A program made the position numbers and the translations under genes. A DNA stretch of 64,000 nucleotides from CAYFQB01 sp964345225. GTDB taxonomy: Bacteria; Nitrospirota; Thermodesulfovibrionia; Thermodesulfovibrionales; UBA6898. The DNA lies in assembly GCA_964345225.1 (NCBI GenBank), contig CAYFQB010000003.1, forward strand, positions 1 through 64,000, in the 5' to 3' direction. A model generated the notes under the pieces. That model saw only the letters and a list, made by a program, of their open reading frames with translations. It made no database searches and was not told where the DNA came from. This document shows positions 8,864 to 17,886 of the stretch, piece by piece. Every line of letters starts with the position of its first letter. Position 1 is the first letter of the stretch.

Positions 8864-11266
8864 CTAATCCTTCTCTGCAATCTTTGCAATGCCGGCTATT
8901 TTATCTGTAGTATCCATGAGTCTTACACCCTGTGTATTCCGACCCAGAATAGAAATACTCCCGGCAGCTGTCCGTATAAGTTTTCCCTCTCCGGTAATCA
9001 TCATAACCTCATCTTCATCCCTGACTTGAAGCAGGCCGGCTACTTTCCCTCCTTTTTCTGTCAGCTTGATTGAAATCACTCCCTTGCCGCCCCTGTGTTG
9101 CAGAGGATGGTCTTCTATCTTTGTCCTTTTACCAAGGCCATTCTCAGCAACTGTTAGAATTGCTGTTTTTTCTTCTGCAATTTCAGCTGCAACAACCTCA
9201 TCGCCTTTCATTAATCTTATGCCCCGCACACCTTTTGCTGTTCTGCCCATATCTCTGACATCTTCTTCATTGAATTTTATAGCCAGTCCGTTCCGTGTCC
9301 CGATTACCAGATCATCTTTGCCAGTCGTCCTCCTTACTGCAATCAATTCATCATTTTCTTCGAGGGATATTGCTATTATTCCCTTGCCTCTCGGATTGCT
9401 GTATGCAGTAAGCGCTGTTTTCTTAACCATACCTTTTTTGGTAAACATAACCAGATAACCTTCTTTGAAATCACGAACAGGAAGGGCTGTTGAAATGTGT
9501 TCACCTACAGAAAGCTTTAACAGGTTAATCAGCGCCTTGCCTTTTGCCGCACGCCCTGCCTCGGGGATCTGATAAGTCTTCAGCCAGTAGAGCCTCCCGA
9601 GATTTGATATGAAAATCATATAGTCATGTGTTGAGCCAATAAAAAGTGCCTCGACAAAATCCTCCTCTTTTGTCTCCATGCCGATAAGGCCCTTTCCTCC
9701 TCGCCTCTGGCTTCGGTATGAGCTTAGAGGATTCCTCTTTATATATCCGTGATGTGAAAGTGTTATGACCATCTCTTCTTCTGTTATCAGGTCCTCTATT
9801 GTAATCTCTGATGTTTCCTCTGTTATCTCTGTCCTTCTCTCATCAGCATACTTTTCTTTTACCTCCAGAAGCTCTTGTTTAATTATTTCAGAAACAAGTA
9901 CCTCGCTTCCCAGTATTGACTTTAATCGTTCTATTTCCTTTAGTACTTCTGTATACTCGCTGATTATTTTCTCCCTTTCCAGTGCCGTAAGTCTCTGCAG
10001 CTTCATGTCAAGAATCGCCTGGGCCTGAACTTCAGATAGTGGATACCCGTTCATCAGACCTTGCTTTGCCTCACTTGGGCTCTTTGACGCCCTTATAAGC
10101 GCTATTATCTCATCCAGATGATCAAGGGCTACCTTTAAACCTTCAAGTATATGAGCCCTCTCCTCAGCCTGATTTAGCTCATAAGTCGTCCTTCTGAGTA
10201 CCACATTGCGTCTGTGCAGCAGAAAATGAAGCAGTATCTTCTTCAGGCTGAGCACACGTGGCTGACCACCAACAAGGGCAAGCATTATGATGCCGAAGGT
10301 GGTCTCCATCTGTGTATGCTTATACAGGTTATTTAGTATTACCTGGGTCATCTCACCACGCTTTAATTCAAGAACAATCCTTACCCCATCTCTGTCAGAT
10401 TCATCTCTTATATCAGATATTCCCTCTATCTTCTTTCCCCTGACAAGCTCTGCTATTTTCTCTATAAGCCTTGCCTTATTAACCTGATATGGCAACTCGG
10501 GAATGATAATGCTTTCGCCACCTTTTTGCTCCCTTTCTACCCTTGCCCTGGCCCTCACCTTTATGATACCTCTTCCATGAGCATATGCAGCCTTTATTCC
10601 TTCAGTTCCAAAGATTATGCCACCTGTTGGAAAATCAGGTCCCTTAATCACACCCTTGAGTTCTTCAAGAGAGGCCTTTGGATCTGACAAGAGAATTACT
10701 AGTCCATCTATAATCTCTCCGAGATTATGCGGCGGTATGTTTGTTGCCATACCAACAGCAATACCTGACGCTCCATTTATTATAAGACCAGGTATCTTTG
10801 AAGGAAGCACCTTTGGCTCATTTGTTGTCTCGTCAAAATTGGCAATAAAATCCACTGTATTCTTATCAATGTCTGCCAATAATTCCTCTGCAATCTTTGC
10901 AAGTCTAGCCTCAGTATATCTGTATGCAGCAGGGGGGTCACCGTCAATGGATCCGAAATTTCCCTGTCCATCAATATAAGTGCACCTCATATTAAAGTCC
11001 TGTGCCATGCGAACAAGTGCATCATAAACAGCCGTATCACCGTGAGGATGATACTTTTTTAATACCTCTCCCACAACACCAGCGCATTTTGAATATTTCT
11101 TTCCCGGGAGGAGCCCCTCCCTGAACATCGCATAGAGTATTCTTCTCTGAACCGGCTTAAGTCCATCCCTTACCTCTGGCAATGCCCTGCCAATAATTAC
11201 GCTCATAGCGTAATCAAGGTAACTGACTTTCATTTCTTCTTCTATATTTACCGGTACCTTTGACAT
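8864..11266 (-). CDS. gyrA: DNA gyrase subunit A
   Basis: 800 residues. This is the DNA-cleaving subunit that, with GyrB, introduces negative supercoils. The catalytic Tyr lies in AAYRYTE. The GyrA box QRRGGKG (in SYRSQRRGGKGLIG) is present, which separates it from ParC. The quinolone-resistance region reads HPHGDTAVYDAL, with Thr at the position equivalent to Ser83 of E. coli GyrA, as in several wild-type species. The C-terminal beta-pinwheel is complete. It follows gyrB after a 106-bp gap on the same strand. Confidence 0.98.
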   Translation of the reverse strand: MSKVPVNIEEEMKVSYLDYAMSVIIGRALPEVRDGLKPVQRRILYAMFREGLLPGKKYSKCAGVVGEVLKKYHPHGDTAVYDALVRMAQDFNMRCTYIDGQGNFGSIDGDPPAAYRYTEARLAKIAEELLADIDKNTVDFIANFDETTNEPKVLPSKIPGLIINGASGIAVGMATNIPPHNLGEIIDGLVILLSDPKASLEELKGVIKGPDFPTGGIIFGTEGIKAAYAHGRGIIKVRARARVEREQKGGESIIIPELPYQVNKARLIEKIAELVRGKKIEGISDIRDESDRDGVRIVLELKRGEMTQVILNNLYKHTQMETTFGIIMLALVGGQPRVLSLKKILLHFLLHRRNVVLRRTTYELNQAEERAHILEGLKVALDHLDEIIALIRASKSPSEAKQGLMNGYPLSEVQAQAILDMKLQRLTALEREKIISEYTEVLKEIERLKSILGSEVLVSEIIKQELLEVKEKYADERRTEITEETSEITIEDLITEEEMVITLSHHGYIKRNPLSSYRSQRRGGKGLIGMETKEEDFVEALFIGSTHDYMIFISNLGRLYWLKTYQIPEAGRAAKGKALINLLKLSVGEHISTALPVRDFKEGYLVMFTKKGMVKKTALTAYSNPRGKGIIAISLEENDELIAVRRTTGKDDLVIGTRNGLAIKFNEEDVRDMGRTAKGVRGIRLMKGDEVVAAEIAEEKTAILTVAENGLGKRTKIEDHPLQHRGGKGVISIKLTEKGGKVAGLLQVRDEDEVMMITGEGKLIRTAAGSISILGRNTQGVRLMDTTDKIAGIAKIAEKD

Positions 11267-11372
11267 TAAATCACCTCTTTAACTCACAAATGCTCTCATA
11301 TAAAAATCCTCAGATAGCCAAATAAACTTTTGTGTTCATCAACTGGTAATCTGTGATTATCTGTGTTTATTT

Positions 11373-13793
11373 TTAAATATCTATATTCCGAGCTTCAAGG
11401 GCGTGTTTGACAATAAACTCCTTGCGGGGCTCAACCTGGTCACCCATAAGTGTGGTAAAAATCTCCTCTGCCTTAACCGTGTCATCTATTGTGACCTGAA
11501 GCAATGTTCTTTTATCTGCATTCATGGTGGTATCCCACAACTGCTGCGGGTTCATCTCGCCAAGCCCTTTATATCTCTGGATAGACAGCCCTTTCCGCGC
11601 AATTTCAAAAACATATTTCAGCAAATCTGTCGTCGATTTCATCTCTTTCTGTTCGTTCTTGATAATCACCTTGTACGGTGGTTTGCCCAAATCTCTTATA
11701 TGACTATGCAGTGATTCCAATTCCCTGAACTCAGGATACAGTAGCAGGTTTTTGTCAAGAATAATCTTGTAAGTTCTTCTTTTTATCTCTATTCCGTATC
11801 CACCATGTTCCTCATCTTCATAAATGTTACCTATCTGAACATCCGGGATCTGCTTTATAAGTTTCTCAATAAGATCTTTTATCTTTTGCTTATCCTTGAT
11901 CATGGATTTGCTTATACCCCTGTTAAGCAAAAACAGCAAAATCTGCGGATCTCTGCGCCTTCTTCTGAACCAGTCCTTCAAACTTTCATAATTCAACAGC
12001 CTCTTAAGAAACGTTACAAGTGCTTTTCCTTTTATCTCCAGGTTCTTCATAGGTATAGCCATCTCTTCGGCGGCAAGTTCAAAGAGCATGTTTTGCATTT
12101 CAGCCTCATTCTGAATATATTTTTCTGTCTTTCCTTTTTTAACCTTGAACAACGGGGGCTGAGCTATATAAAGGTATCCATTTTCAATGATCTGGGCCAT
12201 CTGCCGGTAAAAGAATGTGAGCAAAAGTGTTCTGATATGTGCTCCGTCAACATCAGCATCTGTCATAATTATAACTTTGTGATATCGTATCTTTGATATA
12301 TCAAAGTCATCTGCGCCTATGCCTGTTCCCAGAGCCGTTATTAGAATCCTGATCTCCTCGGAACTGAGCATTTTGTCAAAACGGGCTTTTTCTACATTAA
12401 GTATCTTCCCTCTAAGCGGTAAGATCGCCTGTGTGCGACGGTCTCTCCCCTGTTTTGCAGAACCCCCTGCAGAATCACCCTCAACAATAAACAGTTCGCT
12501 CAGACTCGGGTCTCGTTCCGAGCAATCTGCAAGTTTTCCGGGTAGCCCTGTATCTTCTAAAGCACCCTTTCTCCTCGTAAGTTCCCTGGCCTTACGGGCA
12601 GCATCACGTGCCCTTGCCGCCTGGATTGCCTTTTCGATTATCTTTTTAGCAATGGAAGGGTTCTCCTCAAAGTATGTAGACAAGTTTTCATTAACTATAG
12701 ACTCCACAATACCCTTGACCTCGCTATTTCCGAGTTTCATCTTTGTCTGCCCCTCGAACTGGGGATTAGATAATTTGACACTGACAACTATTGTAGATCC
12801 CTCCCTTATATCTTCACCTGAGAGGCTGTCTTTTCCGTTCTTCAGAATACCTGAGGACATTGCATAACTGTTAGCAGTCCTGGTGAGGGCGGATTTGAAT
12901 CCAACAAGATGAGTTCCCCCCTCCTTAGTATTGATATTATTTGCGAAGGTAAATATCGTCTCTGAATAACCGTCATTATACTGTAAAGCAACATCTACAT
13001 AGATGCCTTCTCTTTCACCAGATATATATATTGGCTTTGGGTGAAGGCAAACTTTGTTTTTATTTAAGTGCTCTACAAAAGATACTATCCCTCCCTTATA
13101 AATAAATTCCTGCTTTTTGTCTGCCTTTTCATCCATTATAGTTATCCTGAGGCCTCTGTTCAGAAATGCCAGTTCTCTTAATCTCTCTGACAGAACATCA
13201 AAGCTGAGTTCCGTTGTCTCAAATATTTCAGGGTCTGGTTTGAAGGTGACCTGTGTTCCCCTTTTCTTTGTCTTCCCCACGACAGTCAATGGCCCTGTTG
13301 GCTTTCCCTTTTCGAATCTCTGTTCAAAAACCTTTCCATTTTGTTTTATCTTTATCTCAAGCCACTCAGAGAGGGCATTAACAACAGATACACCGACTCC
13401 GTGCAGTCCGCCTGATATTTTATATGCCTTTGATTCAAACTTTCCTCCGGCATGAAGTTCTGTGAGAACTACTTCTGCTCCTGAACGCTTCTCGGGATCT
13501 CCAGGATATGGATCTGTGGGTATGCCCCTGCCATCATCAATGACAGTACAGCTTCCATCATGATGAAGAACTACGTCGATGAAATTACAAAATCCAGCGA
13601 GAGACTCATCAACACTGTTGTCTACCACCTCGTATACAAGATGGTGAAGACCTTCAGGGCCGGTTGTCCCTATATACATGGCGGGTCTTTTTCTTACTGC
13701 GCTTAGTCCTTTAAGAACCTTTATATCTTCAACGCCATAGGCTCCAAATTCCTCTTCTGTGGTTTTTTCCTTATCTTTTTCTCTTATATCCGT
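11373..13793 (-). CDS. gyrB: DNA gyrase subunit B (start codon non-canonical or sequence error)
   Basis: ATPase subunit of gyrase, with the GHKL ATPase (VVDNSVDE, DDGRGIP, GLHGVGVSVVNAL), the Toprim motifs (VEGDSAGGSAKQGRDR, MTDADVDGAHIRTL) and the C-terminal GyrA-binding tail. The first ATG in frame (13677-13679) lies in PAMYIG and would remove a conserved segment. The open frame continues upstream through EDIKVLKGLSAVRKRPAMYIG, which all GyrB/ParE proteins share, to a stop at 13824-13826. No ATG, GTG or TTG occurs in that stretch. The best-placed start is ACG at 13791-13793, six bases after GGGGGA, giving 806 residues, the normal length. ATT at 13797-13799 is another possibility. Confidence 0.93.
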   Translation of the reverse strand, partial: TDIREKDKEKTTEEEFGAYGVEDIKVLKGLSAVRKRPAMYIGTTGPEGLHHLVYEVVDNSVDESLAGFCNFIDVVLHHDGSCTVIDDGRGIPTDPYPGDPEKRSGAEVVLTELHAGGKFESKAYKISGGLHGVGVSVVNALSEWLEIKIKQNGKVFEQRFEKGKPTGPLTVVGKTKKRGTQVTFKPDPEIFETTELSFDVLSERLRELAFLNRGLRITIMDEKADKKQEFIYKGGIVSFVEHLNKNKVCLHPKPIYISGEREGIYVDVALQYNDGYSETIFTFANNINTKEGGTHLVGFKSALTRTANSYAMSSGILKNGKDSLSGEDIREGSTIVVSVKLSNPQFEGQTKMKLGNSEVKGIVESIVNENLSTYFEENPSIAKKIIEKAIQAARARDAARKARELTRRKGALEDTGLPGKLADCSERDPSLSELFIVEGDSAGGSAKQGRDRRTQAILPLRGKILNVEKARFDKMLSSEEIRILITALGTGIGADDFDISKIRYHKVIIMTDADVDGAHIRTLLLTFFYRQMAQIIENGYLYIAQPPLFKVKKGKTEKYIQNEAEMQNMLFELAAEEMAIPMKNLEIKGKALVTFLKRLLNYESLKDWFRRRRRDPQILLFLLNRGISKSMIKDKQKIKDLIEKLIKQIPDVQIGNIYEDEEHGGYGIEIKRRTYKIILDKNLLLYPEFRELESLHSHIRDLGKPPYKVIIKNEQKEMKSTTDLLKYVFEIARKGLSIQRYKGLGEMNPQQLWDTTMNADKRTLLQVTIDDTVKAEEIFTTLMGDQVEPRKEFIVKHALEARNIDI

Positions 13794-13920
13794 ATTAATT
13801 CCCCCAATCTTATTATCTTTATATTATATACGATTATATTACAAATTTATAATTTTAATTAATTTAAATTATTCTTTATTACCACTATGTTTTTTATTGC
13901 TTTTTCAACAGGCTGGAAGG

Positions 13921-13948
13921 ATAAACCCCTTTAGAATAAGGGGTTTAT
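13921..13948. terminator. Perfect hairpin between dnaN and gyrB
   Basis: Arms ATAAACCCCTT and AAGGGGTTTAT (11 bp, perfect) are separated by a 6-nt loop, 20 bases after the dnaN stop codon on the minus strand. There is no clear U-tract, so it may be an attenuator or mRNA-processing stem rather than a strong terminator. The rest of this gap is very A+T-rich. Confidence 0.5.
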
Positions 13949-13968
13949 TAAAGGGCAAATTATTGTTT

Positions 13969-15069
13969 TTATATCCTCATTGGCATTAAAACACAACGGT
14001 AATCTTCCTTCTCATATTCTTTTATAAGGACTGGGCTTAGAGGAGCCTCAAGTTCCATAATAATGTTTTCTGAAGACATTGCTTCAATAATATCTATAAA
14101 GTATCTTGCATTAAATCCTAATGATATGTTATCCCCATTATATTGAACAACTATTTCATCCTGAGCCTCCCCTATGTCAGGATTTGATGATGTAATGGCA
14201 ATCAGGTTTTGGGAAATGTCCATTTTTACTGCATTTGAACGTTCCTTCGACATTATGGCAACTCTTCTAAGCGCTTTTTCAAAAATTTCTCTGTTAACTG
14301 TTACTTTTTTTTCGTTGTCAGTTGGAATAACCTGTTCATAGCTTGGGTATGTTCCTTCTATGAGCCTTGTAAGGAACTGTATTTCTCCTATAGTAAAAAG
14401 TATATGGTTCCTGCATAGCGTTACTTTCACCTTTTCTTCTGTTTTATCGAGTATTTTTCTGAGTTCATTGGCTGCTTTTTTAGGTATTATCAGTTTTTTC
14501 TCTTCACTTACATTGCCTTCTATCTTCCTTTCTATCAAAGCAAGCCTATGTCCGTCCGTTCCCACAACAGTAATTGTAACACCGGGTGTTACATGAAAAA
14601 GAAGACCATTAAGCGTATACCTCGTATCACTTTCACCAGAAGCGAATACCGTCTTCTCTATTATTTCCAATAGTATATTTGAGTCAATATAAATCTCCTC
14701 CATTTCCTCCATGCCTGGCCATGCAGGAAATTCTTTTGAAGGTAAACATGCAAGCCTGAACTTGCTGACACCTACGGTTATCTTCAGCCACTGTTCATCT
14801 ACAGATTCACATGTCAATTCTTCTTCTATCTCTTTAACTATCTCAAACATCTTCCTTGCAGGTATGCATATCTTTCCTTCTTTTTCAACTGATACCAGGA
14901 GGGGTTCTTTTAACGCTGTCTCGAGGTCTGTTGCAGTTATATATGATCCTTTTTTACCTGCCTCTAAAAGAAAATGGCTTAAAACAGGCATAGTGTTTCT
15001 CTTTTCAACTATGCTCTGTATTTTGGAAAGCTTTGTCTGAATCTCCTCTCTCGTGATTACTACCTTCAT
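13969..15069 (-). CDS. dnaN: DNA polymerase III beta subunit (sliding clamp)
   Basis: 366 residues, the standard length of the ring-forming processivity clamp. Three related clamp domains are visible; the N terminus MKVVITREEIQTKLSKIQSIV and the end YRCVLMPMRI (the conserved MPMR C terminus) are diagnostic. It follows dnaA by 26 bp on the same strand, the classical dnaA-dnaN arrangement near an origin. AGGAGGGG-type Shine-Dalgarno sequence precedes the ATG. Confidence 0.98.
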   Translation of the reverse strand: MKVVITREEIQTKLSKIQSIVEKRNTMPVLSHFLLEAGKKGSYITATDLETALKEPLLVSVEKEGKICIPARKMFEIVKEIEEELTCESVDEQWLKITVGVSKFRLACLPSKEFPAWPGMEEMEEIYIDSNILLEIIEKTVFASGESDTRYTLNGLLFHVTPGVTITVVGTDGHRLALIERKIEGNVSEEKKLIIPKKAANELRKILDKTEEKVKVTLCRNHILFTIGEIQFLTRLIEGTYPSYEQVIPTDNEKKVTVNREIFEKALRRVAIMSKERSNAVKMDISQNLIAITSSNPDIGEAQDEIVVQYNGDNISLGFNARYFIDIIEAMSSENIIMELEAPLSPVLIKEYEKEDYRCVLMPMRI

Positions 15070-15095
15070 GTCCCCTCCTTATATTTTAGAACTCT

Positions 15096-16427
15096 CTATT
15101 TTATCTTATGTAGAAGATTCTCAATAATTCTGTTGAACGCTTCGTCTTTATTCCTTCTTTCTTCTGTCTGCCTGCATGCATAAATTACAGTAGCATGATC
15201 CTTGCCGCCATAATGTTTCCCTATGTCACTTAATGACGCATTGGTAATCTTTTTACTAATATACATGGCGACTTGTCTGGGAAGTGCAACGTCTTTTGTT
15301 CTTCTCTTTGCCTTGATATCTGACAGCTTTATATTGAAAAATTCGCATACCATCCTCTGTACCATTTCCAAAGACACAGGCTTTTCATCGTCATATAAAA
15401 TATCTTTTAGTATCTTCTTTGCGGTATCCAGACTAATATCTTCGCCTGTAAGTGAAGCCTGTGCAGCAAGCCTTATCAGGCATCCTTCAAGCTCTCTTAT
15501 GTTGGATTTTATTTTGTTTGCAAGGAAATTAACCACTTCCTCAGGTATATTTTTTATATCCATCATTTCAGCTTTTTTATATATAATGGCTAGCTTTGTC
15601 TCTAAATCAGGTGCCTGTATATCGGCAATAAGTCCCATGTTAAATCTTGACCTCAGTCTGTCTGTAACTTCACTGATTTCCTTCGGTGCTCTGTCACATG
15701 ATATGACTATCTGTTTCTGCTTTTCGTATAAGGCGTTGAATGTGTAAAAGAATTCCTCCTGTGTCGCTGTTTTATTTGCTATAAACTGGACGTCATCAAG
15801 CAAAAGGAGATCTAGCTTTCTGTATTTCTCCTTAAATTCCGCCATTTTGTCATGTCTTAGAGATGAAACTACTTCATTTGTAAACTGCTCTGATGAAATA
15901 TACATAACAGAAAAATCATGTTTTGCGTCTATTACTCTGTTACCTATTGCGTTCATTAAATGGGTCTTCCCTAATCCAACTCCTCCATAAATAAAAAGCG
16001 GGTTATATATTTTGCCTAGAGACTCTGCAACTGCTACAGCAGCTGCCTGTGCGAACTGATTGCTTGAACCAGTAATAAAATTTTCGAATGTATATTTCGG
16101 GTGAAGATATATCCCCCTTTTTTCAAGCTTAATCCTTTTATTTTCAATCTTCTCGCTAATTTTTTTCTGTGTTATCCTCTGCTTCTCCTCTATTTTATAT
16201 TTCAGTATTACAGGGTACCCAAGAATTGTTTCTATTGAATCCTTTATAAGATTGGGATATGAGTCTTCAATCCATTCCTTGAAAAACCTGTTAGGTACTT
16301 CAATAGTAGCAATCTGATCTTTCAACTGTGACAGATTAATAGGTTCAAACCATAAATTAAAAATATTATTTCCAACTTTTTTCTCTATTTTTGAAAGACT
16401 CTTATTCCATAAATCTTCTGTAATCAT
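15096..16427 (-). CDS. dnaA: Chromosomal replication initiator protein DnaA
   Basis: 443 residues. Domain I spans about 1-85, a short linker follows, the AAA+ domain III carries Walker A GGVGLGKTH and Walker B LLLLDDVQFI, and the C-terminal domain IV has the DnaA signature GGKDHATVIYACRQ that reads the DnaA box. Three of the usual signature positions vary slightly (GGKDHATV for GGRDHTTV). The gene is first in dnaA-dnaN-gyrB-gyrA and is preceded by the A+T-rich gap proposed as oriC. Confidence 0.98.
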   Translation of the reverse strand: MITEDLWNKSLSKIEKKVGNNIFNLWFEPINLSQLKDQIATIEVPNRFFKEWIEDSYPNLIKDSIETILGYPVILKYKIEEKQRITQKKISEKIENKRIKLEKRGIYLHPKYTFENFITGSSNQFAQAAAVAVAESLGKIYNPLFIYGGVGLGKTHLMNAIGNRVIDAKHDFSVMYISSEQFTNEVVSSLRHDKMAEFKEKYRKLDLLLLDDVQFIANKTATQEEFFYTFNALYEKQKQIVISCDRAPKEISEVTDRLRSRFNMGLIADIQAPDLETKLAIIYKKAEMMDIKNIPEEVVNFLANKIKSNIRELEGCLIRLAAQASLTGEDISLDTAKKILKDILYDDEKPVSLEMVQRMVCEFFNIKLSDIKAKRRTKDVALPRQVAMYISKKITNASLSDIGKHYGGKDHATVIYACRQTEERRNKDEAFNRIIENLLHKIK

Positions 16428-16779
16428 TTATCGCCTTTGCTAACAAATTACTAACAATTGTTAATAACTATTTAGATGGAGAGGTAAGTATTATAGCTCA
16501 TATTAATATTCCAGGCAATAATTATGTTGCTTTATTGTCAGTATTTTTTACAGAAATTGTTACTCTCTATTTATTAATATTTTAATTGAATTTTCTACAG
16601 GTTTTTACATCAAAAAACCCTTTTATATCGAAGTGTTTTCTTGTTTTCTACATACTAACATCATATACTACTACTACCAATTATATAATATTTCTTAATA
16701 GATATTAGAAGATATTTAAAAGCTGTTAAAACTCTTAAATAACTCTGTCCATAAGAATATTATTATATTAAGATCATTT
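16428..16779. other. Probable replication origin (oriC) between dnaA and prfB
   Basis: A 352-bp, very A+T-rich gap with no open frame. Four same-strand nonamers resemble DnaA boxes: TTTTTTACA (16543-16551), TTTTCTACA (16591-16599), GTTTTTACA (16601-16609) and TTTTCTACA (16644-16652). All differ from the consensus TTWTNCACA by T in place of C at position 6. Location beside dnaA and the A+T content support an origin; no perfect canonical box was found. Confidence 0.6.
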
Positions 16780-17884
16780 CTATCTGGCTTTTTTCTTGAG
16801 AAATTCTTTAATGAACATATCGATATTACCATCAAGAACTGAATCAACATCTCCAATCTCCATCCCTGTTCTGTGATCTTTCACAAGTCTATATGGTTGA
16901 AGTACGTATGATCTTATCTGGCTACCCCATGCAATGTTTTTCTTGTCTCCAACTAATGCCTCCATCTTCTCTTCTTTTGCTTTCAATTCTATATCGTAAA
17001 GCTTGGCTTTCAGAATCTTCATAGCAAGAGACCTGTTTTTATGCTGTGAACGTTCATTCTGGCAGCTCACTATAATCCCTGTAGGTATATGTGTTATTCT
17101 GACAGCCGAGGAAGTTTTATTTACATGCTGCCCTCCTGCACCAGATGCCCTGAAGGTATCCATTTTTATATCTTCTTCCCTGATTTCTATATCTATATCT
17201 TCATCTATCTCAGGATAAATAATAACGGAGGCAAATGATGTGTGTCTCCGTCTGTTTGAATCATATGGAGAAATACGTACAAGCCTGTGTACACCTGCCT
17301 CAGCTAATAGATATCCATAAGCATTTTGCCCGCTGAATGTTATGGTTGCGCTTTTTATCCCAGCCTCTTCCCCGGATTGAATATCCACAATTTTTGTATT
17401 AAAACCATTCCTTTCAGCCCATCTTAAATACATTCGCATTAAAATCTGAGCCCAGTCCTGGCTTTCAGTTCCTCCAGCGCCGGGGTGAATTGTAAGTATT
17501 GCATTATTTCTATCAAGGTCACCGGAAAGAAGGTTTTGTATTTCAAGAGCGTCCACATCTTTTTTTAATAATTCAATCTCTTTCTTAATATCTTTAAGAA
17601 AGAGGTCCCCTTCCTCTTCTTCAAGGATTTCTATTGATTCCTCGATGTACAAGAGTCTATTTTCAAGAGATTCAAAAGGAACTAATATGCTTTCAAGTTT
17701 AGATTTCTTTTTAAGAAGTTCTTTTGTTTTTTTCGGGGATGACCAGACTTTTTGTAAAGAAAGCTCTTTTGATATTTTATTTATCGCCTCTTTTTTCTTT
17801 TTAACATCAAAGATAACCTCGTAAGGTCTCGGTTTTTGACCTTAGATAAGAGAGATCTTCTTTCAGTTCTGATTGAATCAGCAT
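16780..17884 (-). CDS. prfB: Peptide chain release factor 2, expressed by programmed +1 frameshift
   Basis: RF2 releases peptides at UGA and UAA. Translation starts at ATG 17882-17884 behind a perfect GGAGG, reads 25 codons ending in ..TLRGYL, and meets an in-frame TGA at 17807-17809. A +1 shift at CTT|TGA continues as DVKKKKEAINK... to the end, giving 367 residues, the normal length. The GGQ loop (RASGAGGQHVNKT) is intact. The stop-codon recognition tripeptide, usually SPF, reads SPY here (RISPYDSNRRRHTSF). The start lies 2 nt after the lnt stop, so the two genes form an operon. Confidence 0.97.
17807..17821 (-). promoter_or_regulatory. prfB: RF2 autoregulatory frameshift site
   Basis: Read on the minus strand the site is CGAGGTTATCTTTGA. 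CTT is the slippery P-site codon, TGA the poorly terminated stop when RF2 is scarce, and GAGG an internal Shine-Dalgarno-like element just upstream. This is the same layout as the E. coli site (GGGGGTATCTTTGA). Confidence 0.95.
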
Positions 17885-17886
17885 TT

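Noticed and set aside
16780..17652. prfB as a truncated 290-codon gene starting with TTG
   Set aside because: The upstream frames joined at CTT TGA give the full-length RF2 with a perfect Shine-Dalgarno sequence.
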